From Bacteroidaceae bacterium (GTDB lineage Bacteria; Bacteroidota; Bacteroidia; Bacteroidales; Barnesiellaceae_A): a stretch of 43,572 bases of DNA. This document shows, piece after piece, positions 24,623-34,089 of the stretch; within the stretch, counting starts at the first letter, position 1, and each line of letters opens with the position of its first letter. The DNA lies in contig JAFUOV010000008.1 of assembly GCA_017481745.1 (NCBI GenBank), forward strand, positions 1 to 43,572. Direction: 5' to 3'. The translations under genes were made by a program, and so were the position numbers. The notes below the pieces were generated by a model. The model did not search any database. It worked only from the letters and a program-made list of their open reading frames with translations, and had not been told where the DNA came from.

Positions 24623-27600
24623 ATGGGATTTAATGATTTTCTGAAAAAAATATTTGGTAACAAGTCGCAACGCGACATCAAGGAGGTTGAGCCTTATATC
24701 AAAAAAATCAAAGCCATCTATCCTACGCTCGAAGGCTTGTCGAATGACGAGCTGCGCCAGCGTATCGAGGTTGTAAAACAAAACTTGCGCGACCGAGTTG
24801 CACCTGAGCGTGAGCGCATCGCAAGCATCAAGACCGAAATTGAAACTATCGACTATGACAAGCGCGCACCTATGTGGAGCGAGGTTGACAAGTTGGAAAA
24901 AGAAATTCTCAAGAAACTCGAAGAGGGTCTTGACGAGGCATTGCCCGAGGTGTTTGCCGTAGTGAAAGAGACTTCGCGCCGTTTTGCCGGCAACGAGGAG
25001 ATTGTAGTTACAGCCAACCAATTTGACCGCGACCTTGCCACAACACACGATTTTGTGCGCATCGAGGGCGACAAAGCTATCTATCAAAACCATTGGCTTG
25101 CCGGTGGTAACGAGGTAACATGGAACATGGTACACTACGATGTGCAGCTCATTGGTGGTGTGGTATTGCATAAAGGTAAGATTGCCGAGATGGCTACCGG
25201 TGAGGGTAAGACACTCGTGGCAACACTGCCGGTATTCCTCAATGCATTGACAGGAAACGGTGTGCATGTCGTTACTGTCAACGACTACCTCTCGAAACGT
25301 GACTCGGAGTGGATGGGTCCGCTATATATGTTCCATGGTCTTTCGGTCGATTGTATCGACAAGCACCAGCCCAACTCGCCCGCTCGTCGCAAAGCATACG
25401 AGGCAGATATTACCTTCGGTACAAACAATGAGTTTGGTTTCGACTATCTGCGCGATAACATGGCGGGTTCGCCTCAAGACCTTGTGCAACGTCCTCACAA
25501 CTATGCTATTGTCGATGAGGTCGACTCGGTGCTTATCGACGATGCTCGTACACCGTTGATTATCTCAGGTCCTACCCCCAAGGGCGAAGATCAGATGTTT
25601 GAGGAGTTCTGCCCCAAAGTCGAGGAACTTGTCAAGGCACAACGTACACTTGTAACCCGTATGCTTGCCGAGGCAAAAGAGAAAATAGCCTCGGAAGACA
25701 AGAAGACCAAGGAAGAGGGTGCAATCCTCTTGTTCCGTTGTTTCAAGGGTCTGCCCAAGAACAGTGCATTGATACGCTACCTGAGCGAGCCGGGTATCAA
25801 AACGCTGATGCTCGAAACAGAGGCTATCTATATGGAGCAGAACAACCGTCGTATGCACGAAATTACCGACGACCTCTACTTCGTTATCGACGAGAAAAAC
25901 AACAGCATAGACCTTACCGACAAGGGTATTGATGCCATGACCGGTAAGAGTGCCGACCCCGAGTTCTTCGTGTTGCCCAACATCAGCGAGCAGCTTGCCT
26001 TGCTCGAGAACGAGGATATTACAACCGAGGAACGTCAAATCAAGAAAGACGAATATTTGCAAAACTATGCCATCAAAGCCGAGCGCGTTCACACCGTGCA
26101 TCAGTTGTTGAAGGCTTATACTCTCTTTGCTCTCAACGACCAATATGTGGTTATCGACAACAAGGTGAAAATCGTCGACGAGCAAACCGGTCGTATCATG
26201 GAGGGTCGTCGTTACTCCGACGGTCTGCACCAAGCTATTGAGGCAAAAGAGCGCGTGAAGGTTGAGGCTGCAACACAAACATTTGCTACCATCACGCTGC
26301 AAAACTACTTCCGTATGTATCACAAGCTTGCGGGTATGACCGGTACTGCCGAGACCGAGGCTGGCGAGTTCTGGGATATCTATAAGCTCGATGTGGTAAC
26401 CATCCCCACCAACAAGCCCATTGCACGTATCGACATGAACGACCGCGTGTATAAGACCAAACGTGCCAAGTATAATGCTATTATCGAAGAGATTGTAGAG
26501 ATGGTGGCTCAAGGTCGTCCGGTGCTTGTGGGTACTACTTCGGTAGAGATTTCGGAGTTGTTGAGCCGTATGCTCACACAGCGCAAGATACAACACAACG
26601 TATTGAATGCCAAGCTGCACCAAAAAGAGGCAGATATCGTGGCTCACGCCGGTGAAAAGGGTGTTGTAACCATTGCCACCAACATGGCAGGTCGTGGTAC
26701 CGACATCAAGCTCACCCCCGAGGTGCGCGAAGCCGGTGGTTTGGCTATCATAGGTACCGAGCGCCACGAGTCGCGCCGTGTCGACCGCCAGTTGCGTGGT
26801 CGTTCGGGTCGTCAAGGCGACGTAGGTTCGTCGGTATTCTTCGTATCTTTCGAGGATACCGTAATGCGCCTTTTTGCTACCGATAGCGTGGTGAAGATGC
26901 TCGACCGTCTGGGCTTCCAAGAAGACGAAATGTTGGAACACAAGATGGTAACCAACTCTATCGAGAATGCACAACGTCGTGTCGAGGAGAACAACTTCGG
27001 TATTCGTAAACGCTTGCTCGAGTATGACGACGTGATGAACACCCAACGTAGTGTCATCTACTCAAAACGCCACCACGCCTTGATGGGTGAGCGTATTGGT
27101 ATCGACATCCTCAACACCTTCTACGATATGATAGAGTCGCTTGTGAGCGAGTATGATAGCATTACCGACTATGACGACTTGTCGATGGAAGTGTTCAAGA
27201 TATTTGCTATCGAGATGCCCGCCGATGCCAATACATTCTACGGCTTGCGTAAACCCGAGCGTATCGAGATGCTCAACACTGCCGTTGTTGAGGCGTTCAA
27301 GCGCAAAGGCGATCGCATGGCAGAGATTGCTCACCTCAATATCAAACCATTTGTCGAGGAGCGCAACCTGCAAGGTCTTATACGTGTGCCCATTACCGAT
27401 GGCAAGCGCGTGTTTGGTATCCCTTGCGACTTGCAAGAGGCCTACGAGTCGGAGTCGCGCAGCGTAGTGAAGAACTTCCAAAAGGCTGTGATGTTGATGA
27501 CAATCGACGAGGCTTGGAAAGAGCACTTGCGTGAACTCGATCAATTGCGCCAATCGGTACAAAATGCCTCTTATGAGCAGAAAGACCCCTTGTTGATATA

Positions 27601-27931
27601 CAAACTCGAGTCGTTCAAGCTCTTTGAGGAGATGCTCAACAATATGAACCGCAAGGTGATAGCATTGCTTATGCGCGGTCAAATACACGTGCGTGAGCCG
27701 CAAGACATACGCCAATCGGCACCCGAGCAACGTCGTGCTACCCCGCAATACCGCGAGAGCAAAGAGCAGTACCCCGGCGCCGGTTCGATGGAGGCTGCAC
27801 GCCAAGCATCGGCACAACGCGCGCCCCAACCTCGCACCCCCATCGTGGCTGCACCCAAGGTAGGTCGCAACGATCCCTGTCCCTGTGGTAGCGGTAAGAA
27901 ATACAAAAACTGCCACGGTCGCGAAGCGTAA
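24623..27931 (+). CDS. secA: Preprotein translocase ATPase SecA
   Basis: The motor ATPase that pushes unfolded preproteins through SecYEG. It has Walker A MATGEGKT (about residues 190-197), [24 protein letters not shown] (Walker B), the preprotein cross-linking domain, GRGTDIKL and [12 protein letters not shown] of the second nucleotide-binding fold, and the C-terminal zinc motif [13 protein letters not shown]. At 1,102 residues it has the long inserts typical of Bacteroidetes SecA. The ATG at 24623 begins [12 protein letters not shown], the conserved start; an open extension to 24509 would include the promoter. Confidence 0.98.
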   Translation: MGFNDFLKKIFGNKSQRDIKEVEPYIKKIKAIYPTLEGLSNDELRQRIEVVKQNLRDRVAPERERIASIKTEIETIDYDKRAPMWSEVDKLEKEILKKLEEGLDEALPEVFAVVKETSRRFAGNEEIVVTANQFDRDLATTHDFVRIEGDKAIYQNHWLAGGNEVTWNMVHYDVQLIGGVVLHKGKIAEMATGEGKTLVATLPVFLNALTGNGVHVVTVNDYLSKRDSEWMGPLYMFHGLSVDCIDKHQPNSPARRKAYEADITFGTNNEFGFDYLRDNMAGSPQDLVQRPHNYAIVDEVDSVLIDDARTPLIISGPTPKGEDQMFEEFCPKVEELVKAQRTLVTRMLAEAKEKIASEDKKTKEEGAILLFRCFKGLPKNSALIRYLSEPGIKTLMLETEAIYMEQNNRRMHEITDDLYFVIDEKNNSIDLTDKGIDAMTGKSADPEFFVLPNISEQLALLENEDITTEERQIKKDEYLQNYAIKAERVHTVHQLLKAYTLFALNDQYVVIDNKVKIVDEQTGRIMEGRRYSDGLHQAIEAKERVKVEAATQTFATITLQNYFRMYHKLAGMTGTAETEAGEFWDIYKLDVVTIPTNKPIARIDMNDRVYKTKRAKYNAIIEEIVEMVAQGRPVLVGTTSVEISELLSRMLTQRKIQHNVLNAKLHQKEADIVAHAGEKGVVTIATNMAGRGTDIKLTPEVREAGGLAIIGTERHESRRVDRQLRGRSGRQGDVGSSVFFVSFEDTVMRLFATDSVVKMLDRLGFQEDEMLEHKMVTNSIENAQRRVEENNFGIRKRLLEYDDVMNTQRSVIYSKRHHALMGERIGIDILNTFYDMIESLVSEYDSITDYDDLSMEVFKIFAIEMPADANTFYGLRKPERIEMLNTAVVEAFKRKGDRMAEIAHLNIKPFVEERNLQGLIRVPITDGKRVFGIPCDLQEAYESESRSVVKNFQKAVMLMTIDEAWKEHLRELDQLRQSVQNASYEQKDPLLIYKLESFKLFEEMLNNMNRKVIALLMRGQIHVREPQDIRQSAPEQRRATPQYRESKEQYPGAGSMEAARQASAQRAPQPRTPIVAAPKVGRNDPCPCGSGKKYKNCHGREA

Positions 27932-27952
27932 TCTATTTTGATATATATGTAA

Positions 27953-27997
27953 GACGAGGAGCTGCACCAAAATCGTGTGCAGCTCCTCGTCGTTTTA
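27953..27997 (+). terminator. Rho-independent terminator of secA
   Basis: A 15-base-pair perfect stem: arm GACGAGGAGCTGCAC (27953-27967) with 27977-27991, a nine-base loop, and a GTTTTA tail. Confidence 0.9.
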
Positions 27998-28132
27998 TGT
28001 GATGAAAGGTTATATTTGTGAGGTTCGTTTTAGAATGTAGTACATTTAAAACGTTGTAGTTCTGCGATTTTTTGGGGAGGGGAATTTGCTGAATCTATTT
28101 ACAATATGTAAAATCAACGCCCTACTTTATTC

Positions 28133-29491
28133 TTATGAAAGCATAGCCTTTAGGTTGGGTATTACTATATCATTGATAATATACAATGTGTTGCCGATAA
28201 CCGAAGTAGAAAATAATTGCGATGCTTTAAATCCGGCGAAAGGGACAGCTATGCATAGCACACAGAGTATAAATGTTATAGAATTTCCGCACACCTTATT
28301 GTGTTGCATAAAATGCGATACACTATTACTTGTCGTGCTTATGAATGGAATATTTAATTGTTTTTTTAAAGAGAGTAGTTGGAAGCAGATGAAAAATGAA
28401 GTTAAAGTCCAATACATAATGATGCGTTTTAAATCGCACGATAGAAACGTGAAAAGGGGGAGCAGTGATATGAATTGTATAATCAATACCTGTGGTAAAT
28501 AATTTTTTATGGGATGGTTGTTGGGGGGCAATTCATATTTAAACAGCCTTATCTTATTGACATTAATACACAAATAATATACCATGATGTAGATGATAGA
28601 CCACATAATAGGTTTGTAAATGACTATTCTATTGTTTGGTATCAAATTTATATCCCATAGTGGGGTTGATGTGTAATTGAGACGAAAATGTGTTATGAAA
28701 GTATCTCTCATATCCCAATTTAGAGCCTCGATGCCTTTGCCTAAAGGTTGTATCTCGCCAAATCGTTGTTGCATATATGGTCCCCATGATTGCCAAATAT
28801 TCAGACCGACTGTGGCATCCCCTTTATAGTAGCATGTAGCGATGAATGTAATGATCAGTGGTGATAAGAAGATTGTTGCTGAAGCAATGCGGTTGGTTAG
28901 CGGTTTCTTGTCGTTGTCTTTGTATAAGTAATATATAAAAATAAATGGGACAAAGCAGAGGAAACCGGCTTCGTGAGTGAGAATTACCATTATTCCACTT
29001 AGATAGAATAAAATATGTAGCAGCCATTTAAGACTTGTACTTGATAGGTATTTACGATATGTGTATAAAGTCGTAAATATCATCAGTAGCATGAGCGCAT
29101 CTCGTCTAAACCATGTTAGGTCTGTGCTGGCATAGCAGCCGAGCATCAATACGGTGGGTAGTAAAAGGAATGATAGTTTGTGCTTATAAAATTGATAAAA
29201 GAATAAGATGAATAGTAGGATGGTAGTTGCAAAAGTGATAATGTATATAGTTGTTATAATGTCATATGGCATTATATTGTAGCATTCTAATAGATTTTGT
29301 CCAATGAAGCCTCTCCTAACAAATCCTCCTTCATAATTGATAAGCCAATCGCTTATGTTGAATGAACAAAAATCTTTATCTTGTGGACTGTTTAAAAGCG
29401 TTATCGAGTGGAATATGGTTTCTACAAGTATGAGGAAACAATATGAGATAAAGGCATAGCGTGCAATTAGTTGCAGTGTTTTCTTATTCAT
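28133..29491 (-). CDS. Multi-spanning membrane protein, unrecognised (452 aa)
   Basis: An integral membrane protein with about ten to eleven hydrophobic helices. An early soluble loop reads NYEGGFVRRGFIGQNLLE, a short conserved-looking segment seen before in predicted GT-C-like or capsule-locus membrane proteins, and FRRDALML follows at about residue 128. I recognise no catalytic motif with confidence. GT-C-type glycosyltransferase is one possibility. The gene is distinctly more AT-rich, with A/T-ending codons, than its neighbours (secA upstream and the SDR operon), and stands alone, convergent with secA. This suggests later acquisition. The start is the ATG at 29489-29491. Confidence 0.7.
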   Translation of the reverse strand: MNKKTLQLIARYAFISYCFLILVETIFHSITLLNSPQDKDFCSFNISDWLINYEGGFVRRGFIGQNLLECYNIMPYDIITTIYIITFATTILLFILFFYQFYKHKLSFLLLPTVLMLGCYASTDLTWFRRDALMLLMIFTTLYTYRKYLSSTSLKWLLHILFYLSGIMVILTHEAGFLCFVPFIFIYYLYKDNDKKPLTNRIASATIFLSPLIITFIATCYYKGDATVGLNIWQSWGPYMQQRFGEIQPLGKGIEALNWDMRDTFITHFRLNYTSTPLWDINLIPNNRIVIYKPIMWSIIYIMVYYLCINVNKIRLFKYELPPNNHPIKNYLPQVLIIQFISLLPLFTFLSCDLKRIIMYWTLTSFFICFQLLSLKKQLNIPFISTTSNSVSHFMQHNKVCGNSITFILCVLCIAVPFAGFKASQLFSTSVIGNTLYIINDIVIPNLKAMLS

Positions 29492-29576
29492 GGATTTTTG
29501 ATTAATAGGCTATATCGGTATACAAAAGTGACAAACACAATTTTTTCTGTTGTTGCTGTTGTTTTATTTTGCTATA

Positions 29577-29657
29577 TCAATACTCTTCCTCGTTGAAGAA
29601 GTGTTTTGGGTTTATAAGTTGTTGATAGTCAATGACTATTTTGTGTTGTGCAAGCAT
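29577..29657 (-). pseudogene. Possible remnant of a second DUF2795-type gene (26 codons)
   Basis: On the minus strand the frame ends HFFNEEEY then stop, the same C-terminus as the intact gene at 29997-30218 (DFFFNEEEY). The nucleotides of this tail are similar too. Upstream residues (MLAQHKIVIDYQQLINPK) do not match. It may be a decayed copy or a chance echo. The rest of 29492-29920 shows no gene I can support. Confidence 0.3.
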
Positions 29658-29920
29658 GTACACAAGTTTATATGATAGTTTATAAAGGCTTTTTGCTTGT
29701 TATATTGCTACTTAACTCAAGATGCTTTCCCCAATCGGAGTTGGCATACGCCTCCTCGCAACCTGTTGGGACAATCAATTTCCGTTTACATCTACCAAAG
29801 GTAGTGAATTATTTTAAATATGTAAGAAGATTATAAGAAGAAACAGAAAACAATGATAGAAAATCAATAGCACCCCTGCGAGGATATTGAAAATACACAA
29901 GAATATACGGTGCTTATTTA

Positions 29921-29961
29921 ACAAAAAAAGGAGGAATAAGAAAATAATTCTTATTCCTCCT
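29921..29961 (-). terminator. Rho-independent terminator of the DUF2795 gene
   Basis: A 14-base-pair stem, 29929-29942 with 29948-29961 (arm AGGAGGAATAAGAA). On the minus strand it is followed by TTTTTTTG. It lies 36 bases after the stop at 29997. Confidence 0.88.
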
Positions 29962-29996
29962 GTTGATAATCAGTGATTTGTGTTCGATTGTTTTTT

Positions 29997-30218
29997 TTAA
30001 TACTCCTCCTCGTTAAAAAAGAAATCTTCTTTGCTGGGATAGTCGGGCCAGATGTCTTCAATACATTCGTATGTCTCGCCTTCGTCTTCCATTTCTTGCA
30101 AATTTTCAATCACTTCGAGGGGTGCTCCCGAGCGTATTGCATAGTCGATAAGCTCTTCGCGTGTTGCGGGCCAGGGTGCATCTTCAAGTTTTGAAGCTAA
30201 TTCTAATGTCCAGTACAT
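29997..30218 (-). CDS. DUF2795 family small protein (73 aa)
   Basis: A small acidic protein beginning MYWTLELASKLEDAPWPATR and containing the DUF2795 block ELIDYAIRSGAPLEVIENLQEM, then a tail ending FFFNEEEY. The family is common and highly conserved in Bacteroidetes and often annotated as DUF2795. It is helical and lacks a signal peptide, so cytoplasmic. The function is unknown. It stands alone, with its own minus 7 element (30262-30269) and its own terminator. Confidence 0.88.
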   Translation of the reverse strand: MYWTLELASKLEDAPWPATREELIDYAIRSGAPLEVIENLQEMEDEGETYECIEDIWPDYPSKEDFFFNEEEY

Positions 30219-30261
30219 TGTATTATTTTTATAGGTTATTATGTATCATTTTTTCGTTGCG

Positions 30262-30269
30262 CAAAAATA
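30262..30269 (-). promoter_or_regulatory. Candidate minus 7 element of the DUF2795 gene
   Basis: TATTTTTG on the minus strand, about 44 bases before the ATG, in an AT-rich gap downstream of the SDR operon. No minus 33 box is clear. Confidence 0.45.
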
Positions 30270-30370
30270 GTGCTTTTCATTACAATTCTTGCCTTTTTCG
30301 TGTAAAAAAGCTACCTATATATGCGATTATTTTGTTAAAGTATGTAAATCGAGTTGACGTTTTGTTTTTA

Positions 30371-31198
30371 TCAACGCCATTGGGTGGTGAGTCTCTCTGC
30401 CTCGGCAATGAGCCAAGATGTGTAGCGATGTTGACGTAGGCGCTTGGGGATGGCGTGGTGGCGTGTTTTCTCAAATATTTCGCCACTGCAGGGGGTACGA
30501 TAGGCTGTCAGTGCGCTCAATGCTCCTTGCCGGGGTGTGCTGATGATGGGGCGGAATAGCTTGTCGGCAAGTGGGTCGAACCACGCATCCATGCGTATCA
30601 TGCCGGTGTCTACCACACCGGGATCGGCTGCATTGACGTGTATGTTGCGTGCCGATAGCTTCTGAGCCAAGTGGGCGGTGTAGAGTGTGGTTGCCAACTT
30701 GGAGCGCGAGTAGGCTCTAAATCGACCGTAGTTGTCGGCTGTAAGGTCAAAGAAATGCTCGTCTACTGTACCGATATATCGTGTGAGTGATGTGGTGAAT
30801 GTGATACTTCCGCCATCGACGATTGAGGGCAAGAGTAGCTCGGTGAGCAGGTATGTGCCGAGGAAGTTTACACCAATGGTCATTTCGTAGCCCTCGTGTG
30901 TGGTGCGATACTTCTTGTTCATCACACCGGCGTTGTTGATAAGGGCTTCTATGGCATAGCCTTTGTCTTTGATGTTGTCGGCGAAGGATTTGATGCTATC
31001 GAGCGAGGCGAGGTCGAGCTGCATGATTGTTACCGTACCGGGGCACTCCTTGTCTATCTCTTGGCACAAGGGGGTGTCTTTGGCAACGTTGCGACATGCC
31101 ATTATTACGTTGTGCCCTTCGTGGGCAAGGCTACGGGTGATGGCGCTGCCTATGCTGCCTCCTGCACCGGTTACTATGATATATCGGTTGGTATTCAT
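30371..31198 (-). CDS. Short-chain dehydrogenase/reductase, RDH-like (275 aa)
   Basis: A classical SDR: nucleotide-binding TGAGGSIG (residues 11-18), NNAGVM, a Ser-containing TTSLTRYIG block and the catalytic YSRSK. An RDH/WW-domain oxidoreductase-like look comes from MACRNVAKD, typical of retinol and steroid dehydrogenases. It is the last gene of the four-gene steroid-type operon, 15 bases after another SDR. I infer a 3- or 17-position hydroxysteroid dehydrogenase activity by context, which the sequence alone cannot show. An alternative is a general carbonyl reductase. Confidence 0.88.
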   Translation of the reverse strand: MNTNRYIIVTGAGGSIGSAITRSLAHEGHNVIMACRNVAKDTPLCQEIDKECPGTVTIMQLDLASLDSIKSFADNIKDKGYAIEALINNAGVMNKKYRTTHEGYEMTIGVNFLGTYLLTELLLPSIVDGGSITFTTSLTRYIGTVDEHFFDLTADNYGRFRAYSRSKLATTLYTAHLAQKLSARNIHVNAADPGVVDTGMIRMDAWFDPLADKLFRPIISTPRQGALSALTAYRTPCSGEIFEKTRHHAIPKRLRQHRYTSWLIAEAERLTTQWR

Positions 31199-31213
31199 CT
31201 TGCCGTAGGGATA

Positions 31214-32020
31214 TCAGTCTACTCTTTTGAAGAACTTGCGACGTATCCACAGGCGCAAGGGTGGGGGTAGTAGTGTTACAAAAACAAGCCCTATGGGGTT
31301 GATAATGCCGGGGATGGTCTGTTTGCGACGACCGAATAGCGCGCGCAGTGCATCCTTGACAAGTCGCTCGGGTGTTTTCAGTACGCACAGGTTTACACCC
31401 AATTTGAGCAGGTTGTCGGGTAGCCCGAGCAGGCGTGTAGCTACACCACCGGGGCATACTGCTGTGGCTACTACGTTGTAGTCGTGCAGTTCCCAATATA
31501 TCGAGCGTGTGAATACGCGGATGTATGCTTTGCTTGCCGAGTAGAGAGCGATGCCAAAGTTGGGTATGTATGCCGAGAGCGACGACATGTTGAGTATCCA
31601 ACCTCTGCGACGCGCACACATGTCGGGCGAGAAGTAGCGACACATCTGTGTAACTGTGAGTATGTGCAGATTGACGAGTGCTTCGATGCGGGCGGGGTCG
31701 GTATCGTTTACGTCGCGAAACATAAACATGCCGGCATTGTTGATGAGGATGTCTATCTCGTGTTTCTCGCTGCAACACCAATCGTATAGCTCCTTGGCTG
31801 CATCGGGTTTTGCCAGGTCCATGCACTTGGCTGCTACGTTTACGTTGTATTGTTGTTGCAAGTCGTGGGCTACGGTGTGTATAGCCTCTTCGTTGCTGAC
31901 GATGACAAGAGCACAGCCTTTTTCGGCGAGTTGGCGGGCGTATTCAAGACCCATGCCAGAGCTTGCACCGGTGATGAGTGCTTTCAGTGTGGTGAAGTCG
32001 GGATATTTGACGAAGCACAT
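31214..32020 (-). CDS. Short-chain dehydrogenase/reductase, 17-beta-HSD12/KAR-like (268 aa)
   Basis: An SDR with TGASSGMG (about residues 17-24), LINNAGMF, the catalytic NMSSLSAY serine block and YSASKAY, and a PGGVATRL block. A C-terminal hydrophobic stretch (IINPIGLVFVTLLPPPLRL, about 240-258) and basic tail suggest membrane association, as in the mammalian 17-beta-HSD12/3-ketoacyl-CoA reductase group. It is four bases after the Old Yellow Enzyme gene and 15 bases before a second SDR, so co-transcribed. Together with its neighbours it could provide a hydroxysteroid dehydrogenase step (inferred). Confidence 0.88.
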   Translation of the reverse strand: MCFVKYPDFTTLKALITGASSGMGLEYARQLAEKGCALVIVSNEEAIHTVAHDLQQQYNVNVAAKCMDLAKPDAAKELYDWCCSEKHEIDILINNAGMFMFRDVNDTDPARIEALVNLHILTVTQMCRYFSPDMCARRRGWILNMSSLSAYIPNFGIALYSASKAYIRVFTRSIYWELHDYNVVATAVCPGGVATRLLGLPDNLLKLGVNLCVLKTPERLVKDALRALFGRRKQTIPGIINPIGLVFVTLLPPPLRLWIRRKFFKRVD

Positions 32021-32024
32021 ATTG

Positions 32025-33272
32025 TTATCCTTTTTTCTTTATTTCTTCTATTTCGCGTTTGATACAGGGTGGCAGCGAGCCGTCGGGCATGTGTTGGTGG
32101 CACACCATATCGAGCGAGTACATGCGGGCGATGCAGTAGTTTACGTGGTCGCATCCGCAGCGTTCACGACCCTCTTCCTTCATGCGGTTGACAAAGTTGG
32201 GCTCGTTGATGAGTGCGCGCCCCATCTGAACAAATTGGAAGTCGTTGTTGAGTGCCTTTTCAATGCCTTCGCGCGACACGCAACCTCCTACGTAGATAAG
32301 GGGCAGCTTGAGTGCGGCGCGGAACTTGAGGGCATCGTCGAGGAAGTAGCATTCCTTGAAAGGTTCGCTCTTAATCATATATTTGCCAACGGCTTTTACG
32401 CCATATTTGAGCCACCAGGGGTGCATATAGTGAGTCATAGACTTCAGAGGCATTGCGCCACGCATCACCACCATGGGTGCTCGGCTGACAAATCCGGCAC
32501 TCAACACGAGGGCGTGTGCGCCGAGTTTCTCCAACTCTTGTGCTATGGTGATGGCTTCGGGTATCTCTATACCGCCTTTGAAGCCGTCATACATATTGGT
32601 CTTTACGGTTACGGCTATGTCTGAGCCGGCAGCTTCCATAACCTCGTTCATGCACATGCGCATGAAACGCATGCGGTTGTCGAGTGAACCACCATATTCG
32701 TCGTGGCGGTGGTTGGTATAGGGCGATAGGAATTGGCTGATAAGGTATCCATGACCGGCATGTATCTCGACGGCATCGAAACCTGCTTCACGAGCCAGAT
32801 TGACAGCTTTTCCGTAGTCCTTGGCTACCGAAATAATCTCTTTCTTGTTCATGCCTCGCACGATGGTGGGCGAGTAGAGGTTAAATCCGGTAGAGGCGCC
32901 AATGGGTATCTGTCCGGCGGTAGATATGTGTGTCATGTTACCGCAGTGTCCCAATTGGATAGAGGCTGCAGCGCCATACGAGTGTATCGAGTCGGTGATA
33001 CGGCGCAATCCCGGGACAATCTCGGGGCGCATCCATAGTTGCGACTCAAACGATAAGCCACTACGCGACACCGAGGCGTAGGCGAGTGTGGTCATACCTA
33101 TACCACCTGCAGCAACGCTTGTGTGGTAGTTGAATAGTTTTTCGGAGGGAGAATAGTTCTCTGCCATACCCTCGAAGGCAGCCGAGCGAATGGTGCGGTT
33201 GCGCAAGGTGAGGGGACCTATCTTTGCCGGTGTAAACAACACCGAGTTTTCGTATTTCTCTTTTGTTTCCAT
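32025..33272 (-). CDS. Old Yellow Enzyme-type NADH:flavin oxidoreductase (415 aa)
   Basis: A flavin-dependent ene-reductase (OYE TIM barrel): LFTPAKIGPLTLRNRTIRSA, SIQLGHCGN, DAVEIHAGHGYLISQFLSP with the substrate-binding histidine pair, YGGSLDNRMRF and QMGRALINEPNF. BaiCD-like enzymes and 2,4-dienoyl-CoA reductases are about 650 residues with a second FAD domain. This protein stops after the barrel plus a Cys-rich tail (CGCDHVNYC...C), one Cys short of the usual CxxCxxxC cluster. Placed four bases after a steroid 5-alpha-reductase homologue, it is a candidate steroid delta-4 5-beta-reductase or partner reductase (inferred). Confidence 0.88.
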   Translation of the reverse strand: METKEKYENSVLFTPAKIGPLTLRNRTIRSAAFEGMAENYSPSEKLFNYHTSVAAGGIGMTTLAYASVSRSGLSFESQLWMRPEIVPGLRRITDSIHSYGAAASIQLGHCGNMTHISTAGQIPIGASTGFNLYSPTIVRGMNKKEIISVAKDYGKAVNLAREAGFDAVEIHAGHGYLISQFLSPYTNHRHDEYGGSLDNRMRFMRMCMNEVMEAAGSDIAVTVKTNMYDGFKGGIEIPEAITIAQELEKLGAHALVLSAGFVSRAPMVVMRGAMPLKSMTHYMHPWWLKYGVKAVGKYMIKSEPFKECYFLDDALKFRAALKLPLIYVGGCVSREGIEKALNNDFQFVQMGRALINEPNFVNRMKEEGRERCGCDHVNYCIARMYSLDMVCHQHMPDGSLPPCIKREIEEIKKKG

Positions 33273-33276
33273 GATA

Positions 33277-34041
33277 TCAATAGATAAAGGGGATGATGCG
33301 TTTGCGGTTTTCGCGAGTAAACTCTTCGCCGAACTCGTCTATATAGCGATTGTATATCATATGTGCGCGGGGTGCAAGGTTGGCAAATGTCCACCATACA
33401 AATACTACTCCTGCCCACGACCATGTGAGGATGGCAAAACCTGTCCATTCGAGCAATTCGCCAAAGTAGTTGGCTGACGATACATAGCGGAACATTCCAC
33501 CACGAGGCAGGTAGTGCTTGGTGTCGCCGGGCTTGCGCAGGTTGCGTATGATATGGTCGCTGTGCAAGTTGATAAACATGCCGGTGAAGAATACTATTGT
33601 ACCGATGATAAATTGCGGAGAGGTGAGCCATGCCGAGGTGTAGTAGTCGGCAGGCGATACATAGAACAACCAGCCGCCTTGCATCACTGCGTTGAGGGTG
33701 TTGAATATCACACCGCACATCATGATGCTTATTGCCATGCGGCTCTTACCCTTAAATAGCAAAGGGAAGATAAACGAGCGCTGGAAATAGTGTAGCTGGA
33801 ACATCAAGAACATGATGAGGCGCACCACGTCGTCGGTGCGGTCGCTTGTTGCCCACAAGTATAGCATTACGATGAATACCGGTGCTTCCATGATGACCCA
33901 TCCCCAACGATTGGAGATAGAGGGACCCCACTTTGAGCTGAAAAACACACCATAACCCGCCTTGACGAAGAATAGCGCTACAAATACTATCGCGGCTATT
34001 GCAGCCATTGCGATGAGAAACCAATTGAAGTATATATCCAT
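33277..34041 (-). CDS. Steroid 5-alpha-reductase (SRD5A) family membrane protein (254 aa)
   Basis: An integral membrane protein of the 3-oxo-5-alpha-steroid 4-dehydrogenase family, which reduces the delta-4 double bond of 3-oxo steroids with NADPH. The C-terminal domain is strongly like mammalian SRD5A1: YLPRGGMFRYVSSANYFGE, LEWTGFAILTWSW and a final IIPFIY (compare IPRGGLF, NYFGE, IIPFLF). The HYFQRSFIFPLLFKGK segment parallels HYVHRTLIYPFL. Length matches the human enzyme's 259 residues. The start is the ATG at 34039-34041; an upstream GTG at 34080 is less likely because of the minus 7 box at 34082-34089. It is first in the operon. Confidence 0.9.
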   Translation of the reverse strand: MDIYFNWFLIAMAAIAAIVFVALFFVKAGYGVFFSSKWGPSISNRWGWVIMEAPVFIVMLYLWATSDRTDDVVRLIMFLMFQLHYFQRSFIFPLLFKGKSRMAISIMMCGVIFNTLNAVMQGGWLFYVSPADYYTSAWLTSPQFIIGTIVFFTGMFINLHSDHIIRNLRKPGDTKHYLPRGGMFRYVSSANYFGELLEWTGFAILTWSWAGVVFVWWTFANLAPRAHMIYNRYIDEFGEEFTRENRKRIIPFIY

Positions 34042-34081
34042 AAGGATTGTTTTTGTATAGTTTGCTGTCTTAAATAACACG

Positions 34082-34089
34082 CAAATTTA
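34082..34089 (-). promoter_or_regulatory. Promoter minus 7 element of the steroid-reductase operon
   Basis: TAAATTTG on the minus strand, giving a leader of about 34 bases before the ATG at 34041. The minus 33 box is unclear. It lies in the 167-base gap after ribF. Confidence 0.5.

Noticed and set aside
25565..27970. Two long minus-strand open frames opposite secA (493 and 302 codons)
   Set aside because: Antisense shadows caused by codon bias of secA; rich in His, Leu and Val with no recognisable motif.
28086..28502. Plus-strand frame of 138 codons
   Set aside because: It lies antisense to the membrane protein at 28133-29491, which has a good signal of hydrophobic helices.
29648..29836. 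Plus-strand frame of 62 codons in the gap before the DUF2795 gene
   Set aside because: No promoter, no conserved pattern, and base composition like the surrounding non-coding DNA.
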